Shown in pieces: positions 36,480-46,783 of a stretch of 64,000 nt of DNA; the stretch's first letter is position 1; every line of letters starts with the position of its first letter. The translations under genes were made by a program, and so were the position numbers. The notes below the pieces were generated by a model. The model did no database searches, was not told the origin of the DNA, and worked only from the letters and a program-made list of their open reading frames with translations. Source of the DNA: Candidatus Melainabacteria bacterium (GTDB taxonomy: Bacteria; Cyanobacteriota; Vampirovibrionia; Obscuribacterales; Obscuribacteraceae); assembly GCA_003242885.1 (NCBI GenBank), contig QKMZ01000015.1:124001-188000 (forward strand), given 5' to 3'.

Positions 36480-37520
36480 TTACGACTGCTCGTCCAGCGA
36501 TTTCATGAAACTGCCGAGTGCCGCGGTATATTCCTTCAGGTCCAGGTTTAGAACATCGTTATGTCCTGAATTTTTCAACCTAACCAATTGCTTGGGACAT
36601 GAAGCTGCCGCAAACATTTGGTCGGCGTACTTAATCGGAAGAACGTAGTCTTTTTCCCCGTGAATGAGCAGCAGTGGCGCCTTGCTATGTGCGAGGAAGT
36701 CGCAGTTGTTTAATTGAGGCTGCGGAAAAGTGAAGTCAGGGAAAAGATGCAACCAGATGAAGCGGTCTCGAGCCGCAATGGGCAGTGACGAAAAGCCAGA
36801 TTGTAGAACGATTCCCGCTACTTCTCGCTGTTTTGCAATCTGGCACGTAACAGCGCAGCCAAGCGATTCGCCGTATGCCAATATCTGTTTTGGGCTCCAC
36901 CCTTTCACCTTGTGCAGAAAATCATAGGCGGCGACGCCGTCTTCAACGATGCCCTTAACAGACGGGTCTCCCTCGCTTTTGCCATAACCCTGATAGTCAT
37001 AGACGAGCACTGATGCCCCGAGGTTGAGCATATGCACGATATTCGGCAATCGGTGAGCATTGTTGCCGGCGTTGCCATGGCTGAGGAGAAATACCTGCTT
37101 GGCGCCTTGCCGCGCGAAATAGAGTCCATTCAACAGCTTGCCGTTCGCGGTTTTGAATTTGACCTCTTCCACTTTTGTTTTGAGCTTTTCCTCAATGAAC
37201 TGAAGTGGCTGCGCTATGTCATACGCAGTTTGGTCTGGGAAGAAGAGCAGTATGCGAGTGAGTTGAAACAGGCAGATGGGCGAAAGCAGAAAGAAAAGAA
37301 TGGTCAATTTCACTGCTTCTATAGTGGCGCGCCTCTTAAATGATGGCTTCTCACTTTCTTTGAGCTTCCAGTGATCGAGGTTAACGTGCAGCTTGGGTGC
37401 GTTTTCACTCTTAAACTGACCGCCCTCATCCTCTAAGGGTTTCTTTTTTGTTTCAGTTGAGCTGGCTGTTGCTTGCGTCGTAGTTTCGGTTTCTGGGGTT
37501 TGGCTCGTGTTTAAATTCAC
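36480..37520 (-). CDS. Alpha/beta hydrolase (ABHD13/BEM46-like), membrane anchored
   Basis: VFLLSHGNAGNNAHRLPNIVHMLNLGASVLVYDYQGYGKSEGDPSVKG, LAYGESLGCAVTCQIA (GxSxG), LLIHGEKDYVLPIKYADQMF, NSGHNDVL. Confidence 0.88.
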   Translation of the reverse strand: MNLNTSQTPETETTTQATASSTETKKKPLEDEGGQFKSENAPKLHVNLDHWKLKESEKPSFKRRATIEAVKLTILFFLLSPICLFQLTRILLFFPDQTAYDIAQPLQFIEEKLKTKVEEVKFKTANGKLLNGLYFARQGAKQVFLLSHGNAGNNAHRLPNIVHMLNLGASVLVYDYQGYGKSEGDPSVKGIVEDGVAAYDFLHKVKGWSPKQILAYGESLGCAVTCQIAKQREVAGIVLQSGFSSLPIAARDRFIWLHLFPDFTFPQPQLNNCDFLAHSKAPLLLIHGEKDYVLPIKYADQMFAAASCPKQLVRLKNSGHNDVLNLDLKEYTAALGSFMKSLDEQS

Positions 37521-37734
37521 GGTCTAATCTCCGGACGGCACGGGGTAGCGCATCTGCATATCAAACAGCCTACAAGCGGCGAAGAGCGACAGTCGGAAAG
37601 GACGCTCAGTTAATATACTGTTGCCTGCTTATGAGATTTTTGTGGAAAAACGGCAGATATCGGCGAAATTGTTGATTTTCTGGCTGAGTATGGGAATTGA
37701 TAGGGTGAGGCGTGAACGCTTCTGACCGTTTAGG

Positions 37735-39087
37735 ATGGAAACTCAGGATTCAGGTCGGGATTCACTTATGGATCAGGTTGAAGAAAGCGTAGAAAGCTCA
37801 AACTTAGGTTGGGAAACCTTTTGGGAAGCAGGCAGCAGGGCCTTCCAGCTTGGGCGCTATGCCGACGCGGAGAAGCTGTTTCAGAAGTCACTTGCCGATG
37901 TGAAGTCGCCTGATGCGGTTGATTCCAGGCGCAGTCCAGCCGAGGAAGATACGCTGTCTAATGCCACCACCGCAGAGCGCGTGGTCGCACAGGCGAAGAT
38001 TTTGAGCAGCTTGGGCGAGCTCTATTTGGTCCAGGGCTGGCACGTTGAGGCTGAGAAGGCATACAAGAAAGCGATGTCTTTGAAAGAAAAGATTTCCGGA
38101 CCTGACAGTCTTTCTGTTGCGGAGATTTTGAACAAACTAGGTGTCATCTACCGCGCGCAGGGGAAATTTCAGGAAGTTGAGCCTGTCTTGCGGCGGGCTT
38201 TGACTCTTTATGAAAAAGATGCGTCTGCCAACAAGCTGGATTTAGCGACGGCGCTCGAGACGCTTGCTGATTTTTATCGCGCGCATGGCAAGTACGACAT
38301 GGCAGAGCCACTCTTTCAAAAGGGGCTTGCTATGCGGGAATCTGTGCTCGGGGCAGACCACCAGTCGATTGGACCAGCACTGCAAAATCTTGCCTTGCTC
38401 AATCATGCGTCCGGTAAGTACGATTTGGCAATGCCGCTATATGAGCGCGCCTTGAAGATATCGGAAGCAACTTGGGGGGCTGAACATCCATCTTGTGCGA
38501 CGATTTTAAATCAGCAAGGTGAGCTGTATCGAATGAAGGGTGATTTCCCCAGCGCGGAAAAAACTTTCTGGCGCGCGCTACGCATCAGGCAGACAGCGCT
38601 TGGTGTGGAACATCCAAGCACGGCGCAGACCCTCGCCAGTCTCGCGCTGCTTTTCCATTTGCAATGCAAATACGATCAAGCAGAGCCTTTATATAAAACG
38701 CTGGTTGATTTGCGCACCAAAGATTGGGGACCTAAGCATCCTCACGTTGCTGAGATGCTCAACAGTCTTGCCGAGGTGTACCAGGATCAAGGTAAATACA
38801 GTGAGGCGGAGCCTTTGTATTGGCGTGCTTTGTCGATTACCCAAGAAGCTCAAGGACCGGAGCATCCTAGCGTTGCGAAGGCACTGCGAAATCTGGCGGA
38901 GCTCTATGAAGAGCAGGAGAATTACGACGAAGCTGATCGCTTGTTTCGCTGGGGGCTTGGCGTCGGAGAGAAAGCGCTGGGAAGCGAACATCCGGAAGTA
39001 ACGGAGCTTATGGCTCGGTACGCATCACTGCAGAAACGCATGTCGGAGAATGACGAAGACATGCCGTCGACGAACTGGCAAGATTAA
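37735..39087 (+). CDS. Kinesin-light-chain-like TPR repeat protein
   Basis: Repeated 42-residue units such as LATALETLADFYRAHGKYDMAEPLFQKGLAMRESVLGADHQSIG. Confidence 0.9.
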   Translation: METQDSGRDSLMDQVEESVESSNLGWETFWEAGSRAFQLGRYADAEKLFQKSLADVKSPDAVDSRRSPAEEDTLSNATTAERVVAQAKILSSLGELYLVQGWHVEAEKAYKKAMSLKEKISGPDSLSVAEILNKLGVIYRAQGKFQEVEPVLRRALTLYEKDASANKLDLATALETLADFYRAHGKYDMAEPLFQKGLAMRESVLGADHQSIGPALQNLALLNHASGKYDLAMPLYERALKISEATWGAEHPSCATILNQQGELYRMKGDFPSAEKTFWRALRIRQTALGVEHPSTAQTLASLALLFHLQCKYDQAEPLYKTLVDLRTKDWGPKHPHVAEMLNSLAEVYQDQGKYSEAEPLYWRALSITQEAQGPEHPSVAKALRNLAELYEEQENYDEADRLFRWGLGVGEKALGSEHPEVTELMARYASLQKRMSENDEDMPSTNWQD

Positions 39088-39108
39088 TGCCCTTTTTTAG
39101 CCTAGAGA

Positions 39109-39187
39109 GGGCGACGCCATGCGTCGACCGGCCCGCGCCGTTGCGCATTGCATTCGCTCTTCGCGCGGGCGGCAAGAATGCAGCCCC
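39109..39187. repeat. Copy of a dispersed palindromic repeat (gggcgacgccatgcgtcgaccgg) followed by an inverted-repeat segment
   Basis: gggcgacgccatgcgtcgaccgg matches 47751-47774. Then gcccgcgc...gcgcgggc inverted arms and gggcggcaagaatgcagcccc. Confidence 0.7.
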
Positions 39188-39237
39188 GACTGCGCAGGAG
39201 CACCAAGGATAATGCCTCTTCTGACCTTACTTAGAAC

Positions 39238-40665
39238 CTAAGCAACAGGCACAGTGGTCTTCTCTTTTACGAGCTTCTTCTTCACGCCTTCGCCAGCAAG
39301 AAGCCCTGACGATGCTGCTTGCCCTACGCCACGAGTCCAGCTCGACGAGTCACCGATGATAAATAGGTTCGGAATATTTGTTTCCATGTTTTTGGAAACA
39401 GTGATGGAATCCGGATAGCTCTTGCACTCAGGTGCGAAAAGCAGGGTTGAATCGTCGGCTACACCAGGACAAATTTTGTTGAGAGCATCGAGATATTCGA
39501 CAATGCCTTCCAAAATTCTGTGAGGATAAGCCAGCGACACGTCACCGCATTCGGCTTCCAGAGTAGGTTTTACAAGATTATTTGTAAGCGACTTGGTGCG
39601 TCTTCCGGCGCGAAGATCGCCCAGTCGTTGCACGAGTGGTCCGCCGCCCGCGAGCATGTTCACTACTTTGGCAATGGTCTGCGAGTAAAGCTGCGGGTCT
39701 TTGAATGGGCGCGTGAATGTTTTCGACACAAGAACGGCAAAGTTGTTGTTCTCGCTTTTCTCGTACATCTTCGAGTGCCCATTAACAAGCACGTAATCGC
39801 GGTGGTTTTCCGGCGTGACGAATCCCTTCGGATTGGAGCAGAAATTGCGAACCACGTCATTGGAATGTCTGCTTCTGTAATACAGTTTAGGTTCGTAGAA
39901 GCGCCTGTCCACTTCTTCTGTGAAGAAACAACTGGTCTCCACACGAATGCCGACATCGACTTGACCCGGATAAATATCCAGTGATTTGTAGAACTCTTGC
40001 TGCGTCAGCCAGTGCGCGCCGCCTCGTCCGACAGACAGTACTGCCATATCGAAGAGCATTTCCTGCTCATTGCCTTGCTTTCTGTAACCGTCGTATTGGA
40101 GTAGGAATTGCTCTCCGCGACGCGAAACAGATTGAACCTTTATATCCCAGTGGAAGGTGATGTTTGAACCTTTAGCTTTGATTTCTTCCAGAATGCTGGT
40201 GTTGATCGCAGGTGCGTTATCCGAGCCGCAGTGCAGCAATTCCTGGTAGTGATAGGTCATTCCAGCAAGTGTCGCTTTCTTTTTGATCCACTCGAGATCT
40301 TCTTCATTCGGCTTTACGACTGGTATCTCGCAAGGAGCATGCGTCAAAATCGTCTCGCGAACTACGTTCAATTTTTTCTGCAATTCGTCGCCGCCAACCA
40401 GGTCATAGAGCCTGCCTCCAATGACTGGAGAGGCGGAAAGAATTACTTTGAAATCGTTCCAGCTTCCGGCCGACTGTCCCGGAGCGCAATAACTGCAGGC
40501 TTTCGGTGGGCAAACGGTGAGTACGCCCTGGTCGATTGGGCAGGCATATCGCTTGTCATAAACAGGACCTACGTCAAAAACATGTACTTCTACATCTGCG
40601 CCGGCTAGCTCTTTGAGAGCGAACAAACCGGAGGCACCTAATCCCACTAGTGCAAGCTTTTGCAT
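39238..40665 (-). CDS. FAD-dependent oxidoreductase (COG2509-like)
   Basis: LALVGLGASGLFALKELAGADVEVHVFDVGP dinucleotide fold; VRNFCSNPKGFVTPEN; NLFIIGDSSSWTRGVGQAASSGLLAGEG. Confidence 0.82.
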   Translation of the reverse strand: MQKLALVGLGASGLFALKELAGADVEVHVFDVGPVYDKRYACPIDQGVLTVCPPKACSYCAPGQSAGSWNDFKVILSASPVIGGRLYDLVGGDELQKKLNVVRETILTHAPCEIPVVKPNEEDLEWIKKKATLAGMTYHYQELLHCGSDNAPAINTSILEEIKAKGSNITFHWDIKVQSVSRRGEQFLLQYDGYRKQGNEQEMLFDMAVLSVGRGGAHWLTQQEFYKSLDIYPGQVDVGIRVETSCFFTEEVDRRFYEPKLYYRSRHSNDVVRNFCSNPKGFVTPENHRDYVLVNGHSKMYEKSENNNFAVLVSKTFTRPFKDPQLYSQTIAKVVNMLAGGGPLVQRLGDLRAGRRTKSLTNNLVKPTLEAECGDVSLAYPHRILEGIVEYLDALNKICPGVADDSTLLFAPECKSYPDSITVSKNMETNIPNLFIIGDSSSWTRGVGQAASSGLLAGEGVKKKLVKEKTTVPVA

Positions 40666-40835
40666 TTTTGTTGTGCTGTAACCCCTGAAATCCCCAAAGC
40701 GCCAGCGGTTTCACCCGTAATCGGGTAGTTATGCCGCCTGCCTGGCCAACATTTGATTCTACCACCGGAATTACCGGCTGGTATGGAATTCTTGACTACC
40801 TTAACACTAAATCAACTAAGTGGCTTTTGCTGTCT

Positions 40836-42077
40836 TTACTCGACGAACTTCTTCATCCGCTCGTGTTCCATTGTTTCGAGCATTCCATTCATTTGAGTGG
40901 ACAATTCATCAGTGATCTTTTGCAAAGCCACTTTCTTGTTTGACTTGTACTCGTGCTGATAGCTGCGCAAATCAATTGGGTTGCCGACATCAATCATGAT
41001 GCAGCGCGGACCCTTGATAGATGTTTCTCCCAGCACTTCATGCTCGATGCGCTCCAACACATCGGCAAAGCGCTCTTGAGTCATGTGCGATTTGATATAG
41101 CCGTCATATATGGAAACGAAGTTGACGACTCGATCCAGGTCTTTGTAGAAGCCTTTGATTTCTGCAGCTTTCTCTGCATGCAGCTCTTTCTCGTACTCAG
41201 AAAGCCCGTCTTCTGATTCATATACGAAGTCGTCGATTCTGTTGCGCAATAAGCGAACTGCATCGAGAGTGCGATCGCTCCTCGGCAACTCGATGTTTAA
41301 ATAGCTGGACATGTGCGTGAGGATTGCCATTCTCAATGCCGTAATTCGATCGTTGAGAGTGGCGTCTTTGGACGGTTCTTGGTTGTATTCCGCCTCTAAA
41401 GCCTTGATCAGCCTTTCTGCCACCGCCATCAGGCGTGGATAAAGCTTGGTCCCTGACGGTCTGGGCACGCCCATTTTCCCTTCCAGTTTTGCCAACGTAT
41501 TGGCCAGGGCTGGCTTGATATCGCCAGTGTACGTGTATTTCAGAGCGATTGGGACGATGTAGATATGCTCAGCTACACCTTGCTTGTCGAGTTCGTCCAT
41601 TGCCCAGAATGACAGCTGCGCCGCGCCTGTTTCCAGCGGCAAGAGCGTGTCATTTTGTCTGGAGATTTCGCCTTCAGGGAAAAGCACAAGTTTTTGCTTT
41701 CCTTCCGAGAGAATCTTCTTGGTCATTTTGAATGACTCACGGTCGGGCGCGCCGCGCACTACCGAGTAAGCACCAATGTGCTGCAACCACCAGCCATTGA
41801 AGCCGTGGTCCCAGTCGAAGACTTCCCTGGCCGCGACGTAATTGAACGATTCTTTTGCCGCCTGTCCGAAAAAGAACATCGCTTGCGGATCGTGTCTGTT
41901 GGAATGGTTAGGGCATACCAGGGCACGCTTGCCTTTTAACTGGGCAAAACGCTGGAGAGCGCCGTCCTTTACTTTGATCTGCGTGTCGCTCATGCCGTAC
42001 TTCTTATAGAGCGGCGCGCACAACTTAATGAAGCCGATCAGGAGAGGCGATTCTTTTGGGGGGCGAAAGTCAAGCAC
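40836..42077 (-). CDS. PlsC-like 1-acylglycerol-phosphate acyltransferase family protein
   Basis: ALVCPNHSNRHDPQAMFFFG (NHxxxxD), LFPEGEISRQND (FPEG). Confidence 0.85.
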   Translation of the reverse strand: MLDFRPPKESPLLIGFIKLCAPLYKKYGMSDTQIKVKDGALQRFAQLKGKRALVCPNHSNRHDPQAMFFFGQAAKESFNYVAAREVFDWDHGFNGWWLQHIGAYSVVRGAPDRESFKMTKKILSEGKQKLVLFPEGEISRQNDTLLPLETGAAQLSFWAMDELDKQGVAEHIYIVPIALKYTYTGDIKPALANTLAKLEGKMGVPRPSGTKLYPRLMAVAERLIKALEAEYNQEPSKDATLNDRITALRMAILTHMSSYLNIELPRSDRTLDAVRLLRNRIDDFVYESEDGLSEYEKELHAEKAAEIKGFYKDLDRVVNFVSIYDGYIKSHMTQERFADVLERIEHEVLGETSIKGPRCIMIDVGNPIDLRSYQHEYKSNKKVALQKITDELSTQMNGMLETMEHERMKKFVE

Positions 42078-42191
42078 TGGTCTGTAAAACCGCGAGTTAT
42101 TAGCGACTGAAACTCTCTTGCAAGTCCCAGTATAACAATGAATTTCAGGCCGGCCTTCTTTGCTTCAGGGAAGCTCGTAAACGCTAACAGG

Positions 42192-42956
42192 TTAGGCTAT
42201 TGCGCTAAACCGGAAGTTCCGCTTCTTGAGCTTGTGGATAAGCGTTCGGGCGGCCGCTATCGTTTGGTTGCCCGTTGGTTCTAGCTCGTGCAAAATCATT
42301 ATTCCACCGGGAGCCGCATATTTAGACAGTCTGCTTACAACCGACCGCTCGCCTATTTTGCGCCAGTCTTCTGAAAACGCGCTCCAATAAACGGTTTTCA
42401 TCCCCTGCTCTTTTAGCAATGCATGTGCTTTTGTGTCGACGATGCCAAAGGGTGGGCGAAACAATTTTGGCGATTCGCCTGTGATGTCCTTGATTCTCTG
42501 GTTTGTTGAAAGTATCTCTTTCTCGAGTTTTGTTGTAGAGAGCAAGGGCAAAAACTGGTGGCTGTATGTGTGATTGCCGATGGAGTGCCCATGTTTGCTC
42601 ACTTGCAACAGTAAATCTTCGTGCTTCTCGACCTGTTCGCCAATCACAAAGAAAGTCGCTTTTACTTCTTCTTCTTCGAATAGTTCTAGCAGGCGTGGCG
42701 TAGTAGCCGGATTTGGCCCATCGTCAAAGGTCAGGTGTATTTCTGCATTGCCACCAGATACGATGGCGGCTTGCCCTTCGTTGGTTTCCGCCGGCTGCTG
42801 TCCTTTCCAGAGTCCTTCCGGCAAAAGCAGCTTGGCTAGCCCGGTGAGACCTTCCATGTGCAGGCGCGCAAAATTGTCCGATACCATGTCAGTTAGCGTA
42901 AGCTTCGATTTTATACGAAGCTCGCTGGGGTTTTGCTGGGATGGTGAATTAGACAT
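42192..42956 (-). CDS. Polysaccharide deacetylase (NodB homology domain)
   Basis: IHLTFDDGPNPATTPRLLELFEEEEVKATFFVIGEQVEKHEDLLLQVSKHGHSIGNHTYSHQ, FRPPFG. ORF opens at 43070; ATG 42956 overlaps the upstream stop (ATGTCTAA). Confidence 0.9.
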   Translation of the reverse strand: MSNSPSQQNPSELRIKSKLTLTDMVSDNFARLHMEGLTGLAKLLLPEGLWKGQQPAETNEGQAAIVSGGNAEIHLTFDDGPNPATTPRLLELFEEEEVKATFFVIGEQVEKHEDLLLQVSKHGHSIGNHTYSHQFLPLLSTTKLEKEILSTNQRIKDITGESPKLFRPPFGIVDTKAHALLKEQGMKTVYWSAFSEDWRKIGERSVVSRLSKYAAPGGIMILHELEPTGNQTIAAARTLIHKLKKRNFRFSAIA

Positions 42957-43770
42957 TGGCAGGTTCGCCCGACTTGGCCGTGTTTTGAATAAGCAGATGG
43001 ATAGCGCGTCTTGCTTTGTCACCCACTTCTTGTGAGCGCCTTTGCGCGATTGATTCGATGGCGCTGGCAAATGCGTAGAAGCGCTCGATTGGCAAATGCG
43101 TGGCTTTTGGATGTGGTAGAAGGCTGCGCAGATATCCTCGCAGATTATTGCTTTCTTTGTCGCTAAGCGGCTGAATGAGCGATAAAAGCGGGCCCAAGGA
43201 GCGCAACGAAATTAGCGGTGTCGAATAGGTAATCACATTCTTTGAGAGAGCCCGATGGATGAGAACGCATTGCGGCAGTGGTGCTTGTTTGTCACTCGCC
43301 CCCTCCGGGATCTTAACCATTTGATCTGCCCATAGTCCGAAGTCATGCAACAGATCGAAAAGTGAACCAGCTTTCTTGCTCTCCTGACCAACCACGGGGA
43401 GCAAGCCATAAATAAGTGGTCGGGCGTCGCACTTGTCAACGTCTTTTGATACGTTCAGCATCGCGCCTGATAAGGACGAAGCCTTGACCAGCAGTGCAGA
43501 TTCGTTGATCTCTCCAATTCTGCCGGGGGCGAACTCAACTTCCTTAATCGAGTATTCCTGGCAGAGCAAAACGTCTAGCACCGCGTCTCCTACAATGGCG
43601 CCGAATTCGGCAGAGGTGACGTTGCCGGTGACAAAGTAAATCATCACTTTCGGGATGTTTCTGCCAAGCGAGACGTGCAAAATCCCGGTCACCTTTTCCA
43701 GGCTCAAAAACTGCATCACATTGAAGATGGTGCCTTCGCGAACGGATGTGATGTGAAAGTTGATGCCCAC
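42949..43770 (-). CDS. DUF4388-like domain protein
   Basis: GTIFNVMQFLSLEKVTGILHVSLGRNIPKVMIYFVTGNVTSAEFGAIVGDAVLDVLLCQEYSIKEVEFAPG. Confidence 0.65.
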   Translation of the reverse strand: MGINFHITSVREGTIFNVMQFLSLEKVTGILHVSLGRNIPKVMIYFVTGNVTSAEFGAIVGDAVLDVLLCQEYSIKEVEFAPGRIGEINESALLVKASSLSGAMLNVSKDVDKCDARPLIYGLLPVVGQESKKAGSLFDLLHDFGLWADQMVKIPEGASDKQAPLPQCVLIHRALSKNVITYSTPLISLRSLGPLLSLIQPLSDKESNNLRGYLRSLLPHPKATHLPIERFYAFASAIESIAQRRSQEVGDKARRAIHLLIQNTAKSGEPANV

Positions 43771-43936
43771 GGATTTGAAATAACCTGGAGGTAGTACCCG
43801 ATTCGAACTTTGAACCGGAACGAAGTCGGAAGCGCTAGGACGTGCTTCTTAAATTATATGCTTCCCGAAATCTAAATGGCAGCAACGCCTTAAACCGTCG
43901 CTCGCTTGAATTTTGAGCACCCAACTAAGGGATGCT

Positions 43937-45604
43937 CTAGCTTGCCGGTTCGAGATTGAGTTTTGCCATCAGCGCTTTGCGAACCACCTCACGGTCATCG
44001 AAGTGGATGGTCTTGTCCGCGAGGATCTGATAAGTCTCGTGCCCTTTGCCGGCAATCAAGATGACGTCTTTCTCGCTTGCGGCCTCAATTGCCATATGAA
44101 TGGCTTGGGAGCGATCCGGCTCGACCTGCACGTCTTTCATTCGTTTGATTCCGGCAAGAATGTCGGCGATTATCTGTTGCGGATCTTCGGTTCGCGGGTT
44201 GTCCGAGGTTACGACGACCTGGTCGGCGAGATTCTCTGCGATTTCACCCATCTGTGGGCGTTTTGAATTATCTCTGTCTCCGCCGCAACCGAAGACTACA
44301 TATAACTTTCCGCCAGAAGGAACGAGCTTTCTGGCTGCTTTGAGAACATTGTCAAGCCCATCCGGAGTATGGGCATAGTCCACGAGACAAAGCGGCTGGG
44401 CAAGGCTTTCGTTCTTAGGTCCAGAGACTCTGACCAGCTCAAAACGTCCAGCCACACCTTCGAATGTTTCGATAGCAGCTTTGAGTTCAGAGCGATCTAT
44501 GCCTTCGTTTAAGCAGATAGCCAGGGCGGCCATTGCATTGTAGACATTGAAAACACCGTTCAAACGCAGATTGATTTCCATAGAACCGGCAGGTGTAGCC
44601 AATTCCAGTCGCGTGCCATTGAAGTCGAAGTCGGCTTTGACGGCGCGAACGTCGGCGTTTTCGTTCCATCCGTAGGTAAGAACGCGGACGGATTTGTCGA
44701 GAGACTTGATGAAGTCCGGAGCCAGAGCGTCATCAAGGTTGATGACTGCAGCTTTGGTATTCTGCACGCTCTCCGACAATTGGCTGAAGAGCAGCCTTTT
44801 CGACTTCCAATAATGGTCCATTGTCTTGTGGAAATCGAGGTGGTCTTGCGTGATATTGGTCAAACAGGCGGACGCGAACTGGCAGCCGTCGACTCTTTTG
44901 AGCGCCAGCGCGTGGCTGGAGACTTCCATTGCCACATGGCTCAAACCGCGCGAAACCATCGATGCCAGCAGTTCTTGCAGGTCGGAGGCTTGCGGCGTGG
45001 TGAACTTCAAATCTTCGTATTGCTTGTCGCCGTCGGCTCTGGTCCAGCGGGCGCCAAGTGTGCCGATCAGTCCTACACGCTTACCAGCCTTCTCGAGCAG
45101 GTGCTCAACCATGTGTGTGGTCGTGGTTTTGCCGTTTGTGCCAGTCACTCCGATGAGACGGAGTTTTGTGGATGGGCGATCGAAGAAATAATCGGAAGCC
45201 TTAGCTAGTGCCAGTCTTACATCCGGCACAACAGCAAAAGGCGCCGCAAGAGACTTCTCGTCCGATGGGCGCTTCTCGGTAATTATTAGAGCCGCGCCTT
45301 TCTTCAGCGCGTCTTGAATGAAGGTGTTACCGTCTTGTTTTTGACCTTCGATGCAGAAGAATGCATCGCCAGGAGCTACATGACGAGAGTCATAACGGAC
45401 ACCTTTAATCTGATCTGCTCTCTGTGCTTCCGGTCCTGCGTTCAAGACCGAAACTTCGCCCGCGAGGGACGTCTTCAACTGTGAAAGAAAATCATCCAGC
45501 GGCTTTGCTGCTGGCTCAGTCTGTTGCGTCAACAAGTTATCGCCCGAATTTTGAAACTGTAGAGGCGGCCTGCGCTGCCATAATGCGGGAGCAGTCGGCT
45601 CCAC
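43937..45604 (-). CDS. murE: UDP-N-acetylmuramoyl-L-alanyl-D-glutamate--2,6-diaminopimelate ligase
   Basis: GVTGTNGKTTTTHMVEHLL, MEVSSHALALKRVDGC, LTNITQDHLDFHKTMDHYWKSKRLLF, CLVDYAHTPDGLDNVL, VVFGCGGDRDNSKRPQMG, VVTSDNPRTEDP (DNPR signature). Confidence 0.95.
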   Translation of the reverse strand: MEPTAPALWQRRPPLQFQNSGDNLLTQQTEPAAKPLDDFLSQLKTSLAGEVSVLNAGPEAQRADQIKGVRYDSRHVAPGDAFFCIEGQKQDGNTFIQDALKKGAALIITEKRPSDEKSLAAPFAVVPDVRLALAKASDYFFDRPSTKLRLIGVTGTNGKTTTTHMVEHLLEKAGKRVGLIGTLGARWTRADGDKQYEDLKFTTPQASDLQELLASMVSRGLSHVAMEVSSHALALKRVDGCQFASACLTNITQDHLDFHKTMDHYWKSKRLLFSQLSESVQNTKAAVINLDDALAPDFIKSLDKSVRVLTYGWNENADVRAVKADFDFNGTRLELATPAGSMEINLRLNGVFNVYNAMAALAICLNEGIDRSELKAAIETFEGVAGRFELVRVSGPKNESLAQPLCLVDYAHTPDGLDNVLKAARKLVPSGGKLYVVFGCGGDRDNSKRPQMGEIAENLADQVVVTSDNPRTEDPQQIIADILAGIKRMKDVQVEPDRSQAIHMAIEAASEKDVILIAGKGHETYQILADKTIHFDDREVVRKALMAKLNLEPAS

Positions 45605-45615
45605 TACATCAATAT

Positions 45616-45867
45616 CTATACAGGGTAAACGGAGATTAGTTGACGTCCGCGTTGTGCTTCGAATTTGACCACGCCGTCAGCTACTGCGTACAGCGAATCG
45701 TCTCCTGCTACTCTGACGTTGGCGCCTGGATGAAAGCGGGTTCCGCGTTGTCTGACGAGAATGTTGCCGGCAGTTACCAATTCGCCGCCGTATCTCTTAA
45801 CACCAAGGCGCTTGGGCTGACTATCGCGCCCGTTTCTTGTCGAACCTGCCCCTTTTTTATGTGCCAT
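45616..45867 (-). CDS. rpmA: 50S ribosomal protein L27
   Basis: [70 protein letters not shown]. Confidence 0.97.
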   Translation of the reverse strand: MAHKKGAGSTRNGRDSQPKRLGVKRYGGELVTAGNILVRQRGTRFHPGANVRVAGDDSLYAVADGVVKFEAQRGRQLISVYPV

Positions 45868-45914
45868 GACAAATCACCTTTGTTATGTGTCCTAATCAAC
45901 TTCGCTCGAAGTGA

Positions 45915-46382
45915 TTACTCTGCTTTCTTCTTAGCTGCTGGTTTCTCTGCTGCTTTTGCCTTTGCTTCTTTCTTCGGCTCGGCTTTGGCTTTTGCCTCTT
46001 TCTTAGGCTCTGCTTTGGCTTTCTTCGATTGTTCGTCAGCTTTGGCAAGTTCCTTATCGTTCAATTTAATCGACTCAATAAGGATTCGTGTGTAGTGTTG
46101 GCGGTGACCCTGTTTCTTACGGGTGCCTTTCTTTGGCTTCATGTGATAGACGATGATCTTCTTGTTCTTATCGTGACCAAGAATTTTGCCTTCCACTTTG
46201 GCGCCTTCGATGAAAGGCTTGCCTACCGTGGACTTGTCGCCATCTACGAGCATCAAAACGTGCTCAAATACAAATTTGTCGCCAGCCTTGCCGTCAGTCA
46301 AATCGACGTCTACAAAGCGGCCCGCTTCCAATTGAAATTGCCTTCCCGAGGCTTCTACGATGGCAAACATTGTCGTCTCCAA
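45915..46382 (-). CDS. rplU: 50S ribosomal protein L21 with Lys/Ala/Glu-rich C-terminal extension
   Basis: MFAIVEASGRQFQLEAGRFVDVDL...IVYHMKPKKGTRKKQGHRQHYTRILIESI, then KAKAEPKKEAKAKAEPKKEAKAKAAEKPAAKKKAE. Start probably 46370. Confidence 0.95.
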   Translation of the reverse strand: METTMFAIVEASGRQFQLEAGRFVDVDLTDGKAGDKFVFEHVLMLVDGDKSTVGKPFIEGAKVEGKILGHDKNKKIIVYHMKPKKGTRKKQGHRQHYTRILIESIKLNDKELAKADEQSKKAKAEPKKEAKAKAEPKKEAKAKAAEKPAAKKKAE

Positions 46383-46436
46383 ATCTTGTACTCGGCTATA
46401 TTTCCGAGCAATTCGTTTAGTTCACTGTCTTTTTAG

Positions 46437-46464
46437 CGGGCAGCATTTATGCCGCCCCTACAGG
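46437..46464. repeat. Copy of dispersed palindromic repeat (reverse complement of the 14210 element)
   Basis: cgggcagcatttatgccgcccctacagg; reverse complement cctgtaggggcggcataaatgctgcccg matches ggggcggcatacatgctgcccg at 14210. Confidence 0.75.
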
Positions 46465-46783
46465 TAAAAGATCGCCCCAACATTTAAGTGGGCGTAACGC
46501 CGTGTGCCCCATTCGGGGACTCGGGCGACGTGCAATAGTACCAAATATAAATTGTGTCGTCCAAACTTACGTAAATTGTCTTAAGCTTTATGTGATGGAC
46601 TGTTGCGTGAGGAGCGGAGATTCTTTTGCTGCGGCAGGGAGGAAAACCTGTCTGAGTCTGGCTTTTGGTATGTTTGAGAAAAACGCGGAAAGGTCGCATA
46701 ATGAAAGGCTTTTCACCAGCCCATCTTAATAAACAGACTCCGCCCGGCGATAGACTTTAGGTAGATAAGAGGACGGGACACCA

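Noticed and set aside
43800-43835. Minus-strand gttcgaatc string resembling a tRNA T-loop
   Set aside because: The stem bases are not complementary and no cloverleaf can be drawn.
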